Below, one piece after another: positions 25,872 through 35,285 of a stretch of DNA of 64,000 bases. The stretch is taken from the NCBI RefSeq assembly GCF_047470865.1, contig NZ_JAZDRH010000001.1, positions 124,001 to 188,000 of the forward strand, in the 5' to 3' direction. The notes beneath the pieces were generated by a model. The model saw nothing but the letters and a program-made list of their open reading frames with translations, was not told where the DNA came from and did no database searches. This stretch comes from JAZDRH01 sp047470865 (GTDB lineage: Bacteria; Pseudomonadota; Gammaproteobacteria; Pseudomonadales; Pseudomonadaceae). Every line of letters starts with the position of its first letter. Position 1 is the stretch's first letter. A program made the translations under genes and the position numbers.

Positions 25872-26966
25872 ATGAGCAGTCAGGAACTGCAAGCACTTCG
25901 CGTACGCATTGATCAGTTGGATGAAAAAATTCTTGACTTGATCAGTGAGCGTGCCCGCTGTGCCCAAGAAGTTGGCAATATTAAAATGCGTGAGCTAGCC
26001 GAAGGTGAAGAGGTTGTTTTCTATCGCCCTGAGCGTGAAGCCCAAGTATTAAAACGCATTATGCAGCTCAATAAAGGGCCTATTGACAATGAAGAAATGG
26101 CACGCCTATTTCGTGAAATCATGTCTACGTGCCTTGCCCTAGAGCAGCCATTAAAAATTGCTTATTTAGGGCCAGAAGGTACCTTCTCACAAGCGGCTAC
26201 CTTGAAACACTTTGGTAAAGCCGTGATTAGCAAGCCTATGGCCGCTATTGATGAGATTTTTCGCGAAGTGGCTGCAGGCTCTGTTAATTTTGGTGTAGTA
26301 CCAGTTGAGAACTCAACGGAAGGTGCTATTAACCATACGCTGGATAGCTTTATGGAGCACGACTTGGTCATTTGTGGCGAAGTCGAGTTGCGTATTCATC
26401 ATCATTTATTGGTGGGTAGCAATACCAAAACCGATAAAATTACACGCATCTACTCACATGCTCAATCGCTTGCACAATGTCGCAAATGGCTAGATGCACA
26501 TTATCCAAATGCCGAGCGTGTAGCTGTTTCTAGCAATGCAGATGCTGCTAAGCGCGTGCAGAGTGAATGGAATAGCGCCGCTATTGCAGGTGATATGGCG
26601 GCCCAGTTGTATGGTTTGACTATCCTAGAAGACAAGATTGAGGATCGCCCAGATAACTCAACGCGCTTCTTGATTATTGGTAACCAAAGCGTGCCAGCAA
26701 CAGGCGATGATAAAACATCAGTGATTGTTTCAGTAAACAATAAACCTGGTGCTTTACACGAGTTGCTTATTCCATTTCAAGCGCGAGGCTTGGACCTTAC
26801 GCGTATTGAAACGCGCCCATCACGCAGTGGTAAATGGTCTTATGTGTTCTTTATTGATTTTATTGGACATCATAGCGACCCATTGGTACGAGCCGCTTTT
26901 GAAAAGATCTCGGAAGAGTCAATTGGTTTAAAAGTTCTAGGTTCATACCCTAAAGCAGTACTTTAA
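25872..26966 (+). CDS. pheA: P-protein: chorismate mutase / prephenate dehydratase
   Basis: The 364-residue bifunctional enzyme has an AroQ chorismate mutase domain (residues about 5-92, LRVRIDQLDEKILDLISERA). The prephenate dehydratase domain (about 97-270) runs from IAYLGPEGTFSQAA to the catalytic DNSTRFLII. A regulatory ACT domain (about 278-360) contains IETRPSRSGKWSY, the phenylalanine-binding ESRP-type motif. It leads from chorismate to phenylpyruvate. It is directly coupled to serC, and a terminator follows. Confidence 0.97.
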   Translation: MSSQELQALRVRIDQLDEKILDLISERARCAQEVGNIKMRELAEGEEVVFYRPEREAQVLKRIMQLNKGPIDNEEMARLFREIMSTCLALEQPLKIAYLGPEGTFSQAATLKHFGKAVISKPMAAIDEIFREVAAGSVNFGVVPVENSTEGAINHTLDSFMEHDLVICGEVELRIHHHLLVGSNTKTDKITRIYSHAQSLAQCRKWLDAHYPNAERVAVSSNADAAKRVQSEWNSAAIAGDMAAQLYGLTILEDKIEDRPDNSTRFLIIGNQSVPATGDDKTSVIVSVNNKPGALHELLIPFQARGLDLTRIETRPSRSGKWSYVFFIDFIGHHSDPLVRAAFEKISEESIGLKVLGSYPKAVL

Positions 26967-26972
26967 AAAATA

Positions 26973-27004
26973 GAAGCAAGCTATTAAAAAGGCTTGCTTT
27001 TTTA
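26973..27004 (+). terminator. intrinsic terminator after pheA
   Basis: AAGCAAGC pairs with GCTTGCTT across a short A-rich loop, and a T-run follows. It begins just after the pheA stop and separates pheA from hisC. Confidence 0.8.
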
Positions 27005-27019
27005 GCCTGAGGTTTAATC

Positions 27020-28132
27020 ATGACGTGTGATTTTCTTGCTCAGGCATTGCCTGGCGTGCAAAAAATTTCTCCCTATGTTACGGGTAAGCCAATTGAAGAA
27101 GTGGCTCGTGAATACGGTGTTGCAATAAAAGATATTATTAAGTTAGCAAGCAATGAAAACCCTATAGGGCCTAGTGCTAAAGTTGCTTTTGCAATTGAGC
27201 AGCAATTGGCCGACTTGGCACGATATCCTGATGGCGGTGGTTACCAAATCAAGCAAAAAATAAGCGCACTATATCAGGTAAAGCCTAGCCAAATTACATT
27301 AGGCAATGGTTCTAATGATATTTTAGACTTAATGGCTAAAGCATGGATTAAACCAGGCTTAAACGCTGTTTATAGCCAGCATGCTTTTGTTGCGTACCCA
27401 TTAGCTATTTTAGCCGCTGATGGCGAATGTCGAGAAGTGCCTGCGAAAAACTATGGCCATGACCTAGATGCGATGTTAGCTGCAATGGATGCTAATACGC
27501 GGATTGCCTTTGTTTCAAATCCTAACAACCCAACGGGCACTGCGTTCGATCAGTCCGAACTAGAGTCCTTCTTGGCGAAAGTCCCAGCACATGTTTTAGT
27601 GGTGATGGATGAAGCCTATATTGAATACACAGAGCAAGGCGTGATTGCTAATAGTTTGTCATTACTGGCACAGTATCCAAACTTAGTAGTGTCTCGTACC
27701 TTCTCTAAAGCCTACGGTTTGGCCGCCTTACGTGTAGGTTATGCGATTTCTAGTGATGTGGTAGCTGATGTGCTCAACCGAGTTCGCCAACCCTTTAATG
27801 TCAATAGCATGGCGTTAGCAGGAGCCTGTGCGGCATTGGATGATCAGGCGCATATTGAGCATGTTCGCCAAGAAAATACAAAAGGCATGCGACAACTAGA
27901 ACAAGGTTTTAAACGCTTAGGATTAAGCTGGATACCATCATTTGGTAACTTTATAGCCGTTGATTTTAAGCGCGATGCCGCCCCTATTAACCAAGCATTG
28001 TTGGAAAAAGGCGTTATTGTGCGTCCAATAGCGGGCTATGACATGCCAACTTTCTTGCGTGTTTCAGTAGGCACTGAACAAGAAAACGCTGGTTTTTTAG
28101 CCGCTTTAACTTCGGTACTTAAGCATGCCTGA
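27020..28132 (+). CDS. hisC: histidinol-phosphate / aromatic aminotransferase
   Basis: The 370-residue fold-type I PLP enzyme shows IKLASNENPIGPS, NGSNDILDL, SNPNNPTGT, VMDEAYIEY and the PLP-lysine segment SRTFSKAYGLAALRVGY. In this location (between pheA and tyrA-aroA) HisC2-type enzymes may also transaminate aromatic 2-oxo acids. The last 8 bases overlap the start of the tyrA-aroA gene. Confidence 0.95.
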   Translation: MTCDFLAQALPGVQKISPYVTGKPIEEVAREYGVAIKDIIKLASNENPIGPSAKVAFAIEQQLADLARYPDGGGYQIKQKISALYQVKPSQITLGNGSNDILDLMAKAWIKPGLNAVYSQHAFVAYPLAILAADGECREVPAKNYGHDLDAMLAAMDANTRIAFVSNPNNPTGTAFDQSELESFLAKVPAHVLVVMDEAYIEYTEQGVIANSLSLLAQYPNLVVSRTFSKAYGLAALRVGYAISSDVVADVLNRVRQPFNVNSMALAGACAALDDQAHIEHVRQENTKGMRQLEQGFKRLGLSWIPSFGNFIAVDFKRDAAPINQALLEKGVIVRPIAGYDMPTFLRVSVGTEQENAGFLAALTSVLKHA

Positions 28133-30368
28133 ATTGTTATCGCCCATTGACGATAAACTTCACTTTAAACGTCTTGTTGTGATTGGCTTGGGTCTGATTG
28201 GCTCATCCTTTGCTAAAGGTTTAAAACAACAGCATATTTTTGATGAAATAGTTGGTGTTGATTTAAATGAAAAATCTTGCAAAACCGCGATTGAGCTAGG
28301 TATCGTCGATTGGTGCACGCAGGATTTAGCTAAAGCCTGTGAAGGTGCTTCTATTATTCAATTGGCGGTGCCTATTCTTGCCTTGGAAACATTGCTACAT
28401 GAATTGGCAGAGCTAAAGCTGCAGCAGGTAATCATCACTGATGTAGGCAGTGCTAAAGCCAGTTTGATTGATGCCGCTAAGTCAGCTTTTGGTATGGTGC
28501 CAAGTTATTTTGTTCCTGGGCATCCTATTGCCGGATCTGAACAGCATGGCGTAGAGTCGGTTAATCCTGAGCTTTTTAAACATCACAAGGTGATTTTGAC
28601 GCCTAATGAGCATACCGATAAGACGGCGCTCAGTGTTGTGACTAAGCTGTGGCAATTACTAGATGCCGATGTAGAGTCAATGGACCCTGAGTACCATGAC
28701 TTCGTGCTGGCGGCCACTAGCCATTTACCTCATTTATTATCCTATGCTTTAGTTGATTCTTTGGCTAAACGCGATGAAAATCTTGACGTCTTTCGCTATG
28801 CAGCGGGCGGCTTTCGCGACTTTACCCGCATTGCCGCCAGTGATCCACAAATGTGGCATGATATTTTTCTGGCTAATCGTAATGCCGTCTTACAGCAACT
28901 AGATGTATTTCGCCATGACCTTGATAGCTTACGCGAAGCAGTAATCAATCAAGATGGGCATTACATGCTGGGGGTTTTTACGCGAGCCCAGATGGCGCGT
29001 GAGCATTTTAGTAAAATTTTAGCCCAAAGGGCTTATGTGGATAGTATGCAAAATAATGACCTTGTATTTATAGCAACCCCAGGCGGCAGTGTGAATGGTA
29101 CTGTGCGCGTGCCTGGCGATAAATCTATTTCACATCGCTCCATTATGCTGGGCGCTATCGCAGAAGGCACAACACAGATTGAAGGCTTTTTAGAAGGTGA
29201 AGATGCTTTAGCCACTATTCAAGCATTTCGTGATATGGGTGTGGTTATTGAAGGGCCGCAGCAAGGCAAGGTCACAGTCCATGGCGTAGGGCTTACTGGT
29301 TTAAAACCAGCACCAGGAGCCATTTATCTAGGCAACTCAGGTACCTCTATGCGCTTATTGGCAGGCTTACTAGCCGCACAGCCATTTGACACTGTATTGA
29401 CTGGCGATGCTTCGCTATCTAAACGACCAATGAATCGCGTGGCCAAACCATTGCGTGAAATGGGCGCGGTAATTGAGACAGGGCCAGAAGGTCGTCCTCC
29501 GTTAACTATTCGCGGTAACCATTTATTGACCGCCATGCACTATGAAATGCCAATGGCCAGCGCTCAGGTTAAATCATGTTTGCTATTAGCAGGGTTATAT
29601 GCTTCAGGTGTCACATCAGTTGCAGAGCCTGCACCCACGCGCGACCATACTGAGCGCATGCTGCGCGGCTTTGGCTATCCTGTTGAAGTACAAGGCAATA
29701 TTGCCAAAGTGGAAAGTGGACACAAACTTAAAGCAACCCATATTGATGTGCCTGGGGATATTTCATCAGCGGCTTTCTTTATGGTGGCCGCCTCTATCGC
29801 GCCAGAAGCTTCAGAGGTTGTGTTGGAGCATGTTGGTATTAATCCAACACGTACGGGCATCATTGATATTCTGAAATTAATGGGCGCTGATATTAGCCTA
29901 GAAAATATCCATGAAGTAGGCGGTGAAATGGTGGCTGATATTCGCGTGCGTAGTGCTTCGCTCACTGGCATCAATATTCCTGCTGAGCTTGTGCCGTTGG
30001 CGATTGATGAATTCCCTGTGATCTTTATTGCAGCGGCTTGTGCGCAAGGTAAAACAGTTTTAACAGGGGCTGAAGAGTTACGTGTCAAAGAGTCTGATCG
30101 CATTCAAGTCATGGCTGATGGCTTGGCACAAATGGGTATCCAAGTACAGCCTACAGTTGATGGTATTATTATTGAAGGCGGCACTATGGGGGGCGCAGAA
30201 ATTTGGGCGCAAGGCGATCACCGTATTGCAATGTCGTTTGCAGTGGCTTCTTTGCGTGCAACTCAACCAATTAAAATACACGAAGCACAGCATGTAGCAA
30301 CGTCATTCCCAGGGTTTGTGCAGCTCTGTCAAATGGTTGGAATGAATGTGAAAGAGGAGTTGGTGTGA
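28125..30368 (+). CDS. tyrA-aroA: fused prephenate dehydrogenase / EPSP synthase
   Basis: The 747-residue protein joins TyrA (about 1-300) to AroA (about 312-747). TyrA has the NAD motif VVIGLGLIGSSFAKGL, PGHPIAGSEQHG and ATSHLPHLLSYALV. AroA has PGDKSISHRSIMLGAIAEG, LGNSGTSMRLLAG, SKRPMNRVAKPLREMGA and EFPVIFIAAACAQG. All four class II (glyphosate-tolerant type) motifs are visible: GDKS, RDHTE, SAQVK and NPTR. The fusion is typical of Pseudomonas. It makes 4-hydroxyphenylpyruvate from prephenate and EPSP from shikimate-3-phosphate. It overlaps hisC by 8 bases and cmk by 4. Confidence 0.97.
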   Translation: MPELLSPIDDKLHFKRLVVIGLGLIGSSFAKGLKQQHIFDEIVGVDLNEKSCKTAIELGIVDWCTQDLAKACEGASIIQLAVPILALETLLHELAELKLQQVIITDVGSAKASLIDAAKSAFGMVPSYFVPGHPIAGSEQHGVESVNPELFKHHKVILTPNEHTDKTALSVVTKLWQLLDADVESMDPEYHDFVLAATSHLPHLLSYALVDSLAKRDENLDVFRYAAGGFRDFTRIAASDPQMWHDIFLANRNAVLQQLDVFRHDLDSLREAVINQDGHYMLGVFTRAQMAREHFSKILAQRAYVDSMQNNDLVFIATPGGSVNGTVRVPGDKSISHRSIMLGAIAEGTTQIEGFLEGEDALATIQAFRDMGVVIEGPQQGKVTVHGVGLTGLKPAPGAIYLGNSGTSMRLLAGLLAAQPFDTVLTGDASLSKRPMNRVAKPLREMGAVIETGPEGRPPLTIRGNHLLTAMHYEMPMASAQVKSCLLLAGLYASGVTSVAEPAPTRDHTERMLRGFGYPVEVQGNIAKVESGHKLKATHIDVPGDISSAAFFMVAASIAPEASEVVLEHVGINPTRTGIIDILKLMGADISLENIHEVGGEMVADIRVRSASLTGINIPAELVPLAIDEFPVIFIAAACAQGKTVLTGAEELRVKESDRIQVMADGLAQMGIQVQPTVDGIIIEGGTMGGAEIWAQGDHRIAMSFAVASLRATQPIKIHEAQHVATSFPGFVQLCQMVGMNVKEELV

Positions 30369-31054
30369 AATTTATACCTGTAATTACTATTGATGGACCT
30401 AGTGGAAGTGGCAAAGGCACTGTCGCAAGTCTTCTAGCAAAAGCGCTAAATTGGGACTTACTGGACTCAGGAGCACTCTATCGCGTATTGGCCTTTGCGG
30501 TTAATAAACATCAGGTAAATACAGATGATTTAGCCTATTTAGAACAATTTGCTGCTCAATTAGATGTGCATTTTGTACCTGCCCAAAGCGGGCAAGAACA
30601 GCAGATTGTCTATGAAGGAGAAGATGTTAATTTACTTATCAGAAATGAACAGGTAGGAACTAATGCTTCAAAACTTGCCGTTATTCCTGAAGTACGTGCA
30701 GGGCTTTTACAATTACAAAAAGATTTTCGCCGTTTACCGGGTTTAATTGCCGACGGGCGGGATATGGGAACAGTCGTCTTTCCGGATGCGCCTTTAAAGG
30801 TTTTTTTAACCGCTTCTGCCGAAGAACGCGCGCGTCGCCGTTATTTACAGTTGAAGGAAAAGGGCGCTGATGTTAATCTTGCGAATCTTTTGCATGATAT
30901 TCGAGCACGTGATGAGCGTGATACAAATCGCTCCATCGCCCCTTTGAAGGCAGCAGAAGACGCTATAGTATTAGATTCAACTACGATGACAATTGATCAA
31001 GTGGTTGAGCGAATTTTGAATGAGGTCGCTAGTCGCGCCCTTTATTCGGAGTAA
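30365..31054 (+). CDS. cmk: cytidylate kinase
   Basis: The 229-residue kinase starts at a GTG that overlaps the preceding stop (GTGA). The P-loop is GPSGSGKGT. DSGALYRVLA, IADGRDMGTVVFPDAPLK and the Arg-rich lid (RARRRYLQLKEKGADVN) are in place. It phosphorylates CMP and dCMP. Its place before rpsA is conserved in gammaproteobacteria. Confidence 0.97.
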   Translation: MKFIPVITIDGPSGSGKGTVASLLAKALNWDLLDSGALYRVLAFAVNKHQVNTDDLAYLEQFAAQLDVHFVPAQSGQEQQIVYEGEDVNLLIRNEQVGTNASKLAVIPEVRAGLLQLQKDFRRLPGLIADGRDMGTVVFPDAPLKVFLTASAEERARRRYLQLKEKGADVNLANLLHDIRARDERDTNRSIAPLKAAEDAIVLDSTTMTIDQVVERILNEVASRALYSE

Positions 31055-31205
31055 GAGTAGGTTGTTAAATGGTTAATAATCACTCTAAGAGTGGCGTATT
31101 AGGTTTTCCAGAAATCGCCTAAACGTTGCTTTTTTTATTAATAAACCCACATTATCTGGAATGTGGATTGGGCAGATTCTTGCCCTTAATCCGACAGGAA
31201 TAAAC

Positions 31206-32885
31206 ATGAGCGAAAGCTTTGCAGAACTCTTTGAAGAAAGCCTACAATCCTTAGACATGCAACCAGGTTCTATCATCAGCGGTTTAGTTGTTGATATCGA
31301 CGGTGACTGGGTAACAGTGCACGCTGGTCTTAAATCTGAGGGCGTTATCCCAGTTGAGCAGTTCTTAAACGAACAAGGTGAATTAACCATCAGCGTGGGT
31401 GACGAAGTAAGCGTTGCTCTTGATGCTGTAGAAGATGGTTTCGGCGAAACTAAACTATCTCGCGAAAAAGCTAAGCGCGCTGAATCTTGGCAAGTTCTGG
31501 AAGCAGCGTTTAACGCTGAAGAAGTGGTTACTGGTCTTATCAATGGTAAAGTCAAAGGCGGCTTTACAGTTGACGTTAATGGTATCCGCGCATTCTTACC
31601 AGGTTCTTTAGTAGACGTACGTCCAGTACGTGATACTGCGCACCTCGAAGGTAAAGAGCTTGAATTTAAAGTTATCAAGCTAGATCAAAAACGTAATAAC
31701 GTAGTTGTATCTCGTCGTAGCGTTCTTGAAGCAGAAAACAGCGCTGAGCGCGAAGCACTGCTTGAAAACCTACAAGAAGGTCAACAAGTTAAAGGTATCG
31801 TTAAGAACCTTACTGACTACGGTGCATTCGTTGATCTTGGTGGCGTTGACGGTCTTCTACACATCACTGATATGGCTTGGAAACGCATCAAGCATCCATC
31901 AGAGATCGTAAATGTTGGTGACGAAATCGACGTTAAAGTATTGAAGTTCGATCGTGATCGTAACCGCGTTTCTCTAGGTCTAAAACAACTAGGTGAAGAC
32001 CCATGGGTAGCTATTACTGCGCGCTACCCAGAAGGTACACGTGTGACTGCACGCGTAACTAACCTAACTGACTACGGCTGCTTTGCTGAGTTAGAAGAAG
32101 GCGTTGAAGGCTTAGTACACGTTTCAGAAATGGACTGGACTAACAAAAACATTCATCCATCTAAAGTAGTTCAAGTAGGTGATGATGTTGAAGTTCAAGT
32201 GCTAGACATCGACGAAGAGCGTCGTCGTATTTCTTTGGGTATCAAGCAATGCAAAGTAAACCCATGGGAAGAATTCTCTAGCCAATTCAACAAAGGCGAC
32301 AAGATCAGTGGCACTATCAAGTCAATCACTGACTTCGGTATCTTTATCGGTCTTGACGGCGGTATCGACGGTTTAGTTCACTTGTCAGACATTAGCTGGC
32401 ACGAAGCAGGCGAAGAAGCAGTACGCCGCTACAAAAAAGGTGATGAACTAGAAACTGTTATCCTTTCTGTTGATCCAGAGCGTGAGCGTATCTCTCTAGG
32501 TGTTAAGCAATTAGAAGAAGATCCGTTCTCTAACTACGCTTCTGAGCATGAGAAAGGCAGCATCGTTAAAGGCGTAGTAAAAGAAGTTGACGCTAAAGGC
32601 GCTGTTGTAGTGTTATCTGGCGACGTTGAAGCTACTTTAAAAGCCTCTGAAATCAGCCGTGACCGCGTTGAAGATGCGCGTAACGTACTGAAAGAAGGCG
32701 AGGAAGTTGAAGCTAAAATTATCAACATCGACCGTAAAGCGCGTGTCATCAATTTGTCTATCAAGTCTAAAGACGCTGAAGACGAAAAAGACGCAATCAA
32801 AGAGCTGCGTAAACAAGAAAGTGATGCATCTGGTCCAACCACTATTGGTGACTTGATTCGTCAGCAAATGGAAGAGCAAAACTAA
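31206..32885 (+). CDS. rpsA: 30S ribosomal protein S1
   Basis: From ATG 31206 the product is 559 residues beginning MSESFAELFEESLQSLDM; a longer frame from 31161 is not supported. Six S1/OB repeats follow one another, for example GIVKNLTDYGAFVDLGGVDG, VTNLTDYGCFAELEEGVEGL and IKSITDFGIFIGLDGGIDGL. S1 brings mRNA to the 30S subunit. Codon choice is more biased than in neighbours, as expected for a highly expressed gene. A strong terminator follows. The ihfB gene usually found next in Pseudomonas is absent here. Confidence 0.98.
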   Translation: MSESFAELFEESLQSLDMQPGSIISGLVVDIDGDWVTVHAGLKSEGVIPVEQFLNEQGELTISVGDEVSVALDAVEDGFGETKLSREKAKRAESWQVLEAAFNAEEVVTGLINGKVKGGFTVDVNGIRAFLPGSLVDVRPVRDTAHLEGKELEFKVIKLDQKRNNVVVSRRSVLEAENSAEREALLENLQEGQQVKGIVKNLTDYGAFVDLGGVDGLLHITDMAWKRIKHPSEIVNVGDEIDVKVLKFDRDRNRVSLGLKQLGEDPWVAITARYPEGTRVTARVTNLTDYGCFAELEEGVEGLVHVSEMDWTNKNIHPSKVVQVGDDVEVQVLDIDEERRRISLGIKQCKVNPWEEFSSQFNKGDKISGTIKSITDFGIFIGLDGGIDGLVHLSDISWHEAGEEAVRRYKKGDELETVILSVDPERERISLGVKQLEEDPFSNYASEHEKGSIVKGVVKEVDAKGAVVVLSGDVEATLKASEISRDRVEDARNVLKEGEEVEAKIINIDRKARVINLSIKSKDAEDEKDAIKELRKQESDASGPTTIGDLIRQQMEEQN

Positions 32886-32902
32886 GTTTTGACCTTCTAT
32901 AA

Positions 32903-32932
32903 AAAGGCGGCCTTAAGGCCGCCTTTTTTATT
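32903..32932 (+). terminator. intrinsic terminator after rpsA
   Basis: A GC-rich perfect stem (AGGCGGCC with GGCCGCCT around TTAA) with A-run before and T-run after, 18 bases past the rpsA stop. Confidence 0.92.
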
Positions 32933-33006
32933 TGTGTAAATAGCTGTATTTCAAAGAAAAAATCTGAAAAACTAGGTATGATAGCTAGCCTTTTTAGGGG
33001 GAAGTG

Positions 33007-33486
33007 ATGCGCATCGGTCATGGTTATGATGTTCACCGTTTCGGCGAAGGTAATTTTATTACTTTAGGCGGCGTGAAAATTGAATATACACAAGGCTTTA
33101 TTGCCCATTCAGATGGTGATGTTCTGCTGCATGCAGTTTGTGATGCCTTATTAGGAGCAGTTGCTTTAGGGGATATTGGTCATCATTTTCCAGATACTGA
33201 TCCTGCTTTTAAGGGCGCTGATAGTCGCCTGCTATTGCGTGAAGTGATACGTAAAGTCGCTGCAAAAGGCTATGCGGTCGCTAACCTTGATTGCACCATA
33301 CAAGCACAGGCGCCAAAACTTGCACCTTATATTACACAAATGTGCCAAGTATTAGCGCAAGACTTAAATGTCCAGCTTGATCAAGTTAATGTCAAGGCAA
33401 CAACTACAGAAAAACTAGGTTTTGTAGGTGAAAAACTAGGCATAGCTGTACATGCTGTCGTCTTATTAAGTAAAGCACATGACTGA
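33007..33486 (+). CDS. ispF: 2-C-methyl-D-erythritol 2,4-cyclodiphosphate synthase
   Basis: The 159-residue MEP-pathway enzyme shows the metal-binding DVHRF (Asp and His), FIAHSDGDVLLHAVCDALLGA, the nucleotide-side segment FPDTDPAFKGADS and the C-terminal TTTEKLGFVGEKLGIA. ATG 33007 is placed behind a GGGGGAAG site; a GTG directly before it is an alternative. ispD is not next to it. It overlaps truD by 8 bases. Confidence 0.96.
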   Translation: MRIGHGYDVHRFGEGNFITLGGVKIEYTQGFIAHSDGDVLLHAVCDALLGAVALGDIGHHFPDTDPAFKGADSRLLLREVIRKVAAKGYAVANLDCTIQAQAPKLAPYITQMCQVLAQDLNVQLDQVNVKATTTEKLGFVGEKLGIAVHAVVLLSKAHD

Positions 33487-34531
33487 ACTTGAGCTATTAG
33501 GCCCATATGCCTTTGGTGTTCCTTCTGCAAAGGCTATTTTGAAAGCTACACCGGCTGACTTTCAGGTCGAAGAACAGCTGGATATTGCTTTATCAGGTGA
33601 AGGTGAGCACTTATGGTTGTGGGTTGAAAAACAGGGGCTTAACACCGAAGAAGTTGCAATACAGTTAAGCAAGCGCGCCAAGTTACCTGTGCGCGCCATT
33701 AGCTATGCAGGATTAAAAGATCGGCAGGCGATTACCAGACAATGGTTTAGCTTACATCTTCCTGGCCGGCAAGACCCAGACTTTACTACAGCAGAAACTG
33801 AGCAATGGAAAGTCTTGCATACAATACGTCATCATCGAAAGTTACAACGCGGGGCGCATAAGTCCAATACTTTTGTTATTTGTTTGCAAGATTTTCAAGG
33901 CAATCCCCAACAGCTAGAAGAACGCCTGAATAGCATTAAGCAGCAGGGGGTGCCAAATTATTATGGTACTCAACGTTTTGGTCGCGAAGGCTTTAATTTA
34001 CTTAAGGCTCAAGAGTTTGCAGAGCAGAAAATCTTACCTGACAAACGCCATGTCCGCTCTCGTTTGTTATCGAGCGCACGTAGTTTCCTATTTAATCAAG
34101 TCTTAGCTTTACGTGTTCGACAAGGCATCTGGAATCAGATAGTGGCAGGTGATCTGATTGGATTTTCAGGAAGTCATAGTTTTTTTCCGGCATCAGAACT
34201 GCAAGCCAATGATCCTCGATTTACAGCGCTAGATATTCATCCAACGCTGATGTTATGGGGTAAAGGTCATTTGGCAACAACAGCCTTGGCACATCAGTTA
34301 GAAACCGCTATAGCTATTCAGAATCAGCCAATATGTGCTTGGCTAGAAAACGCAGGTTTAGAGCAAGAGCGCCGTATTAGCCGACTAGTTGTGAGTGATT
34401 TACGCTATGAATTACATGAACACCATATTCAACTGGCATTTAGTTTGCCAGTAGGTAGTTTTGCCACCGTAGTATTGCGTGAGTTAGTTCAGTTAGAAAC
34501 AATCAATGAGGGCCTGCTATGCGCTTATTAA
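33479..34531 (+). CDS. truD: tRNA pseudouridine(13) synthase TruD
   Basis: The 350-residue enzyme has the TruD catalytic segment SYAGLKDRQAITRQWFSL with the active Asp, plus NYYGTQRFGREGFN and SSARSFLFNQVLA. It makes pseudouridine 13 in tRNA-Glu. It overlaps ispF by 8 bases and surE by 13, so translation is probably coupled. Confidence 0.96.
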   Translation: MTELELLGPYAFGVPSAKAILKATPADFQVEEQLDIALSGEGEHLWLWVEKQGLNTEEVAIQLSKRAKLPVRAISYAGLKDRQAITRQWFSLHLPGRQDPDFTTAETEQWKVLHTIRHHRKLQRGAHKSNTFVICLQDFQGNPQQLEERLNSIKQQGVPNYYGTQRFGREGFNLLKAQEFAEQKILPDKRHVRSRLLSSARSFLFNQVLALRVRQGIWNQIVAGDLIGFSGSHSFFPASELQANDPRFTALDIHPTLMLWGKGHLATTALAHQLETAIAIQNQPICAWLENAGLEQERRISRLVVSDLRYELHEHHIQLAFSLPVGSFATVVLRELVQLETINEGLLCAY

Positions 34532-35268
34532 TAGCTAATGATGATGGCGTTCATAGCGCTGGGATTAAAGCGCTTTATCAAAGGTTAAGCCCCATGGCAG
34601 ACTGCACTGTAGTGGCGCCTGATCGTGACTGCAGCGGTGTTAGCAGCAGCCTAACTTTAGATCGGCCTTTGTATCCTCAGCCACAAGAAAACGGCTTTAT
34701 AGGAATAAATGGTACACCAACAGACTGCGTTCATTTAGCGCTTAATGGCTTCTTAGACGCTACCTTTGATCAAGTTGTCTCGGGAATTAACTTAGGTGCC
34801 AATCTAGGCGATGATGTTATTTATTCCGGTACGGTTGCTGCTGCTTTGGAAGGACGCTTTCTTGATCGACCTGCATTAGCTTTCTCATTGGCTTCACGCA
34901 CAACAGAGCACTTAAATGTAGCCGCTCAAATAGCGCAAAAACTAACTTTGGCAAGCTGGAATCTCTCCTTGCCAGTGCATACCATTCTCAATATTAATAT
35001 TCCCAATCTGCCACTTGAGCAAATTAACGGAATCAAAATAACGCGTTTAGGGCATAGACTACCCTCTGCCCATTTGGTTGAGTCGATTAATCCACGCGGC
35101 AAAAAAGGCTATTGGATTGGTGCAGCCAATAACGCATTGGATGCACAGGAAGGAACAGATTTTCATGCGCTTGAGCATGGTTTTGTTTCCGTGACTCCAT
35201 TACTATTTGATCGCACTGACCATGCCCAATGTGTTCAGCTAGAAAACTGGATTGACGGCATCTTTTAA
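34519..35268 (+). CDS. surE: 5'/3'-nucleotidase SurE
   Basis: The 249-residue phosphatase begins MRLLIANDDGVHSAGIKAL with the metal-binding Asp pair. It continues with VVAPDRDCSGVSSSLTL, NGTPTDCVHLAL and VSGINLGANLGDDVIYSGTV. SurE dephosphorylates nucleoside monophosphates and is associated with stationary-phase survival. It lies in the conserved surE-pcm-nlpD-rpoS order. Confidence 0.97.
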   Translation: MRLLIANDDGVHSAGIKALYQRLSPMADCTVVAPDRDCSGVSSSLTLDRPLYPQPQENGFIGINGTPTDCVHLALNGFLDATFDQVVSGINLGANLGDDVIYSGTVAAALEGRFLDRPALAFSLASRTTEHLNVAAQIAQKLTLASWNLSLPVHTILNINIPNLPLEQINGIKITRLGHRLPSAHLVESINPRGKKGYWIGAANNALDAQEGTDFHALEHGFVSVTPLLFDRTDHAQCVQLENWIDGIF

Positions 35269-35285
35269 GTTTGTAGGAATTGAAC

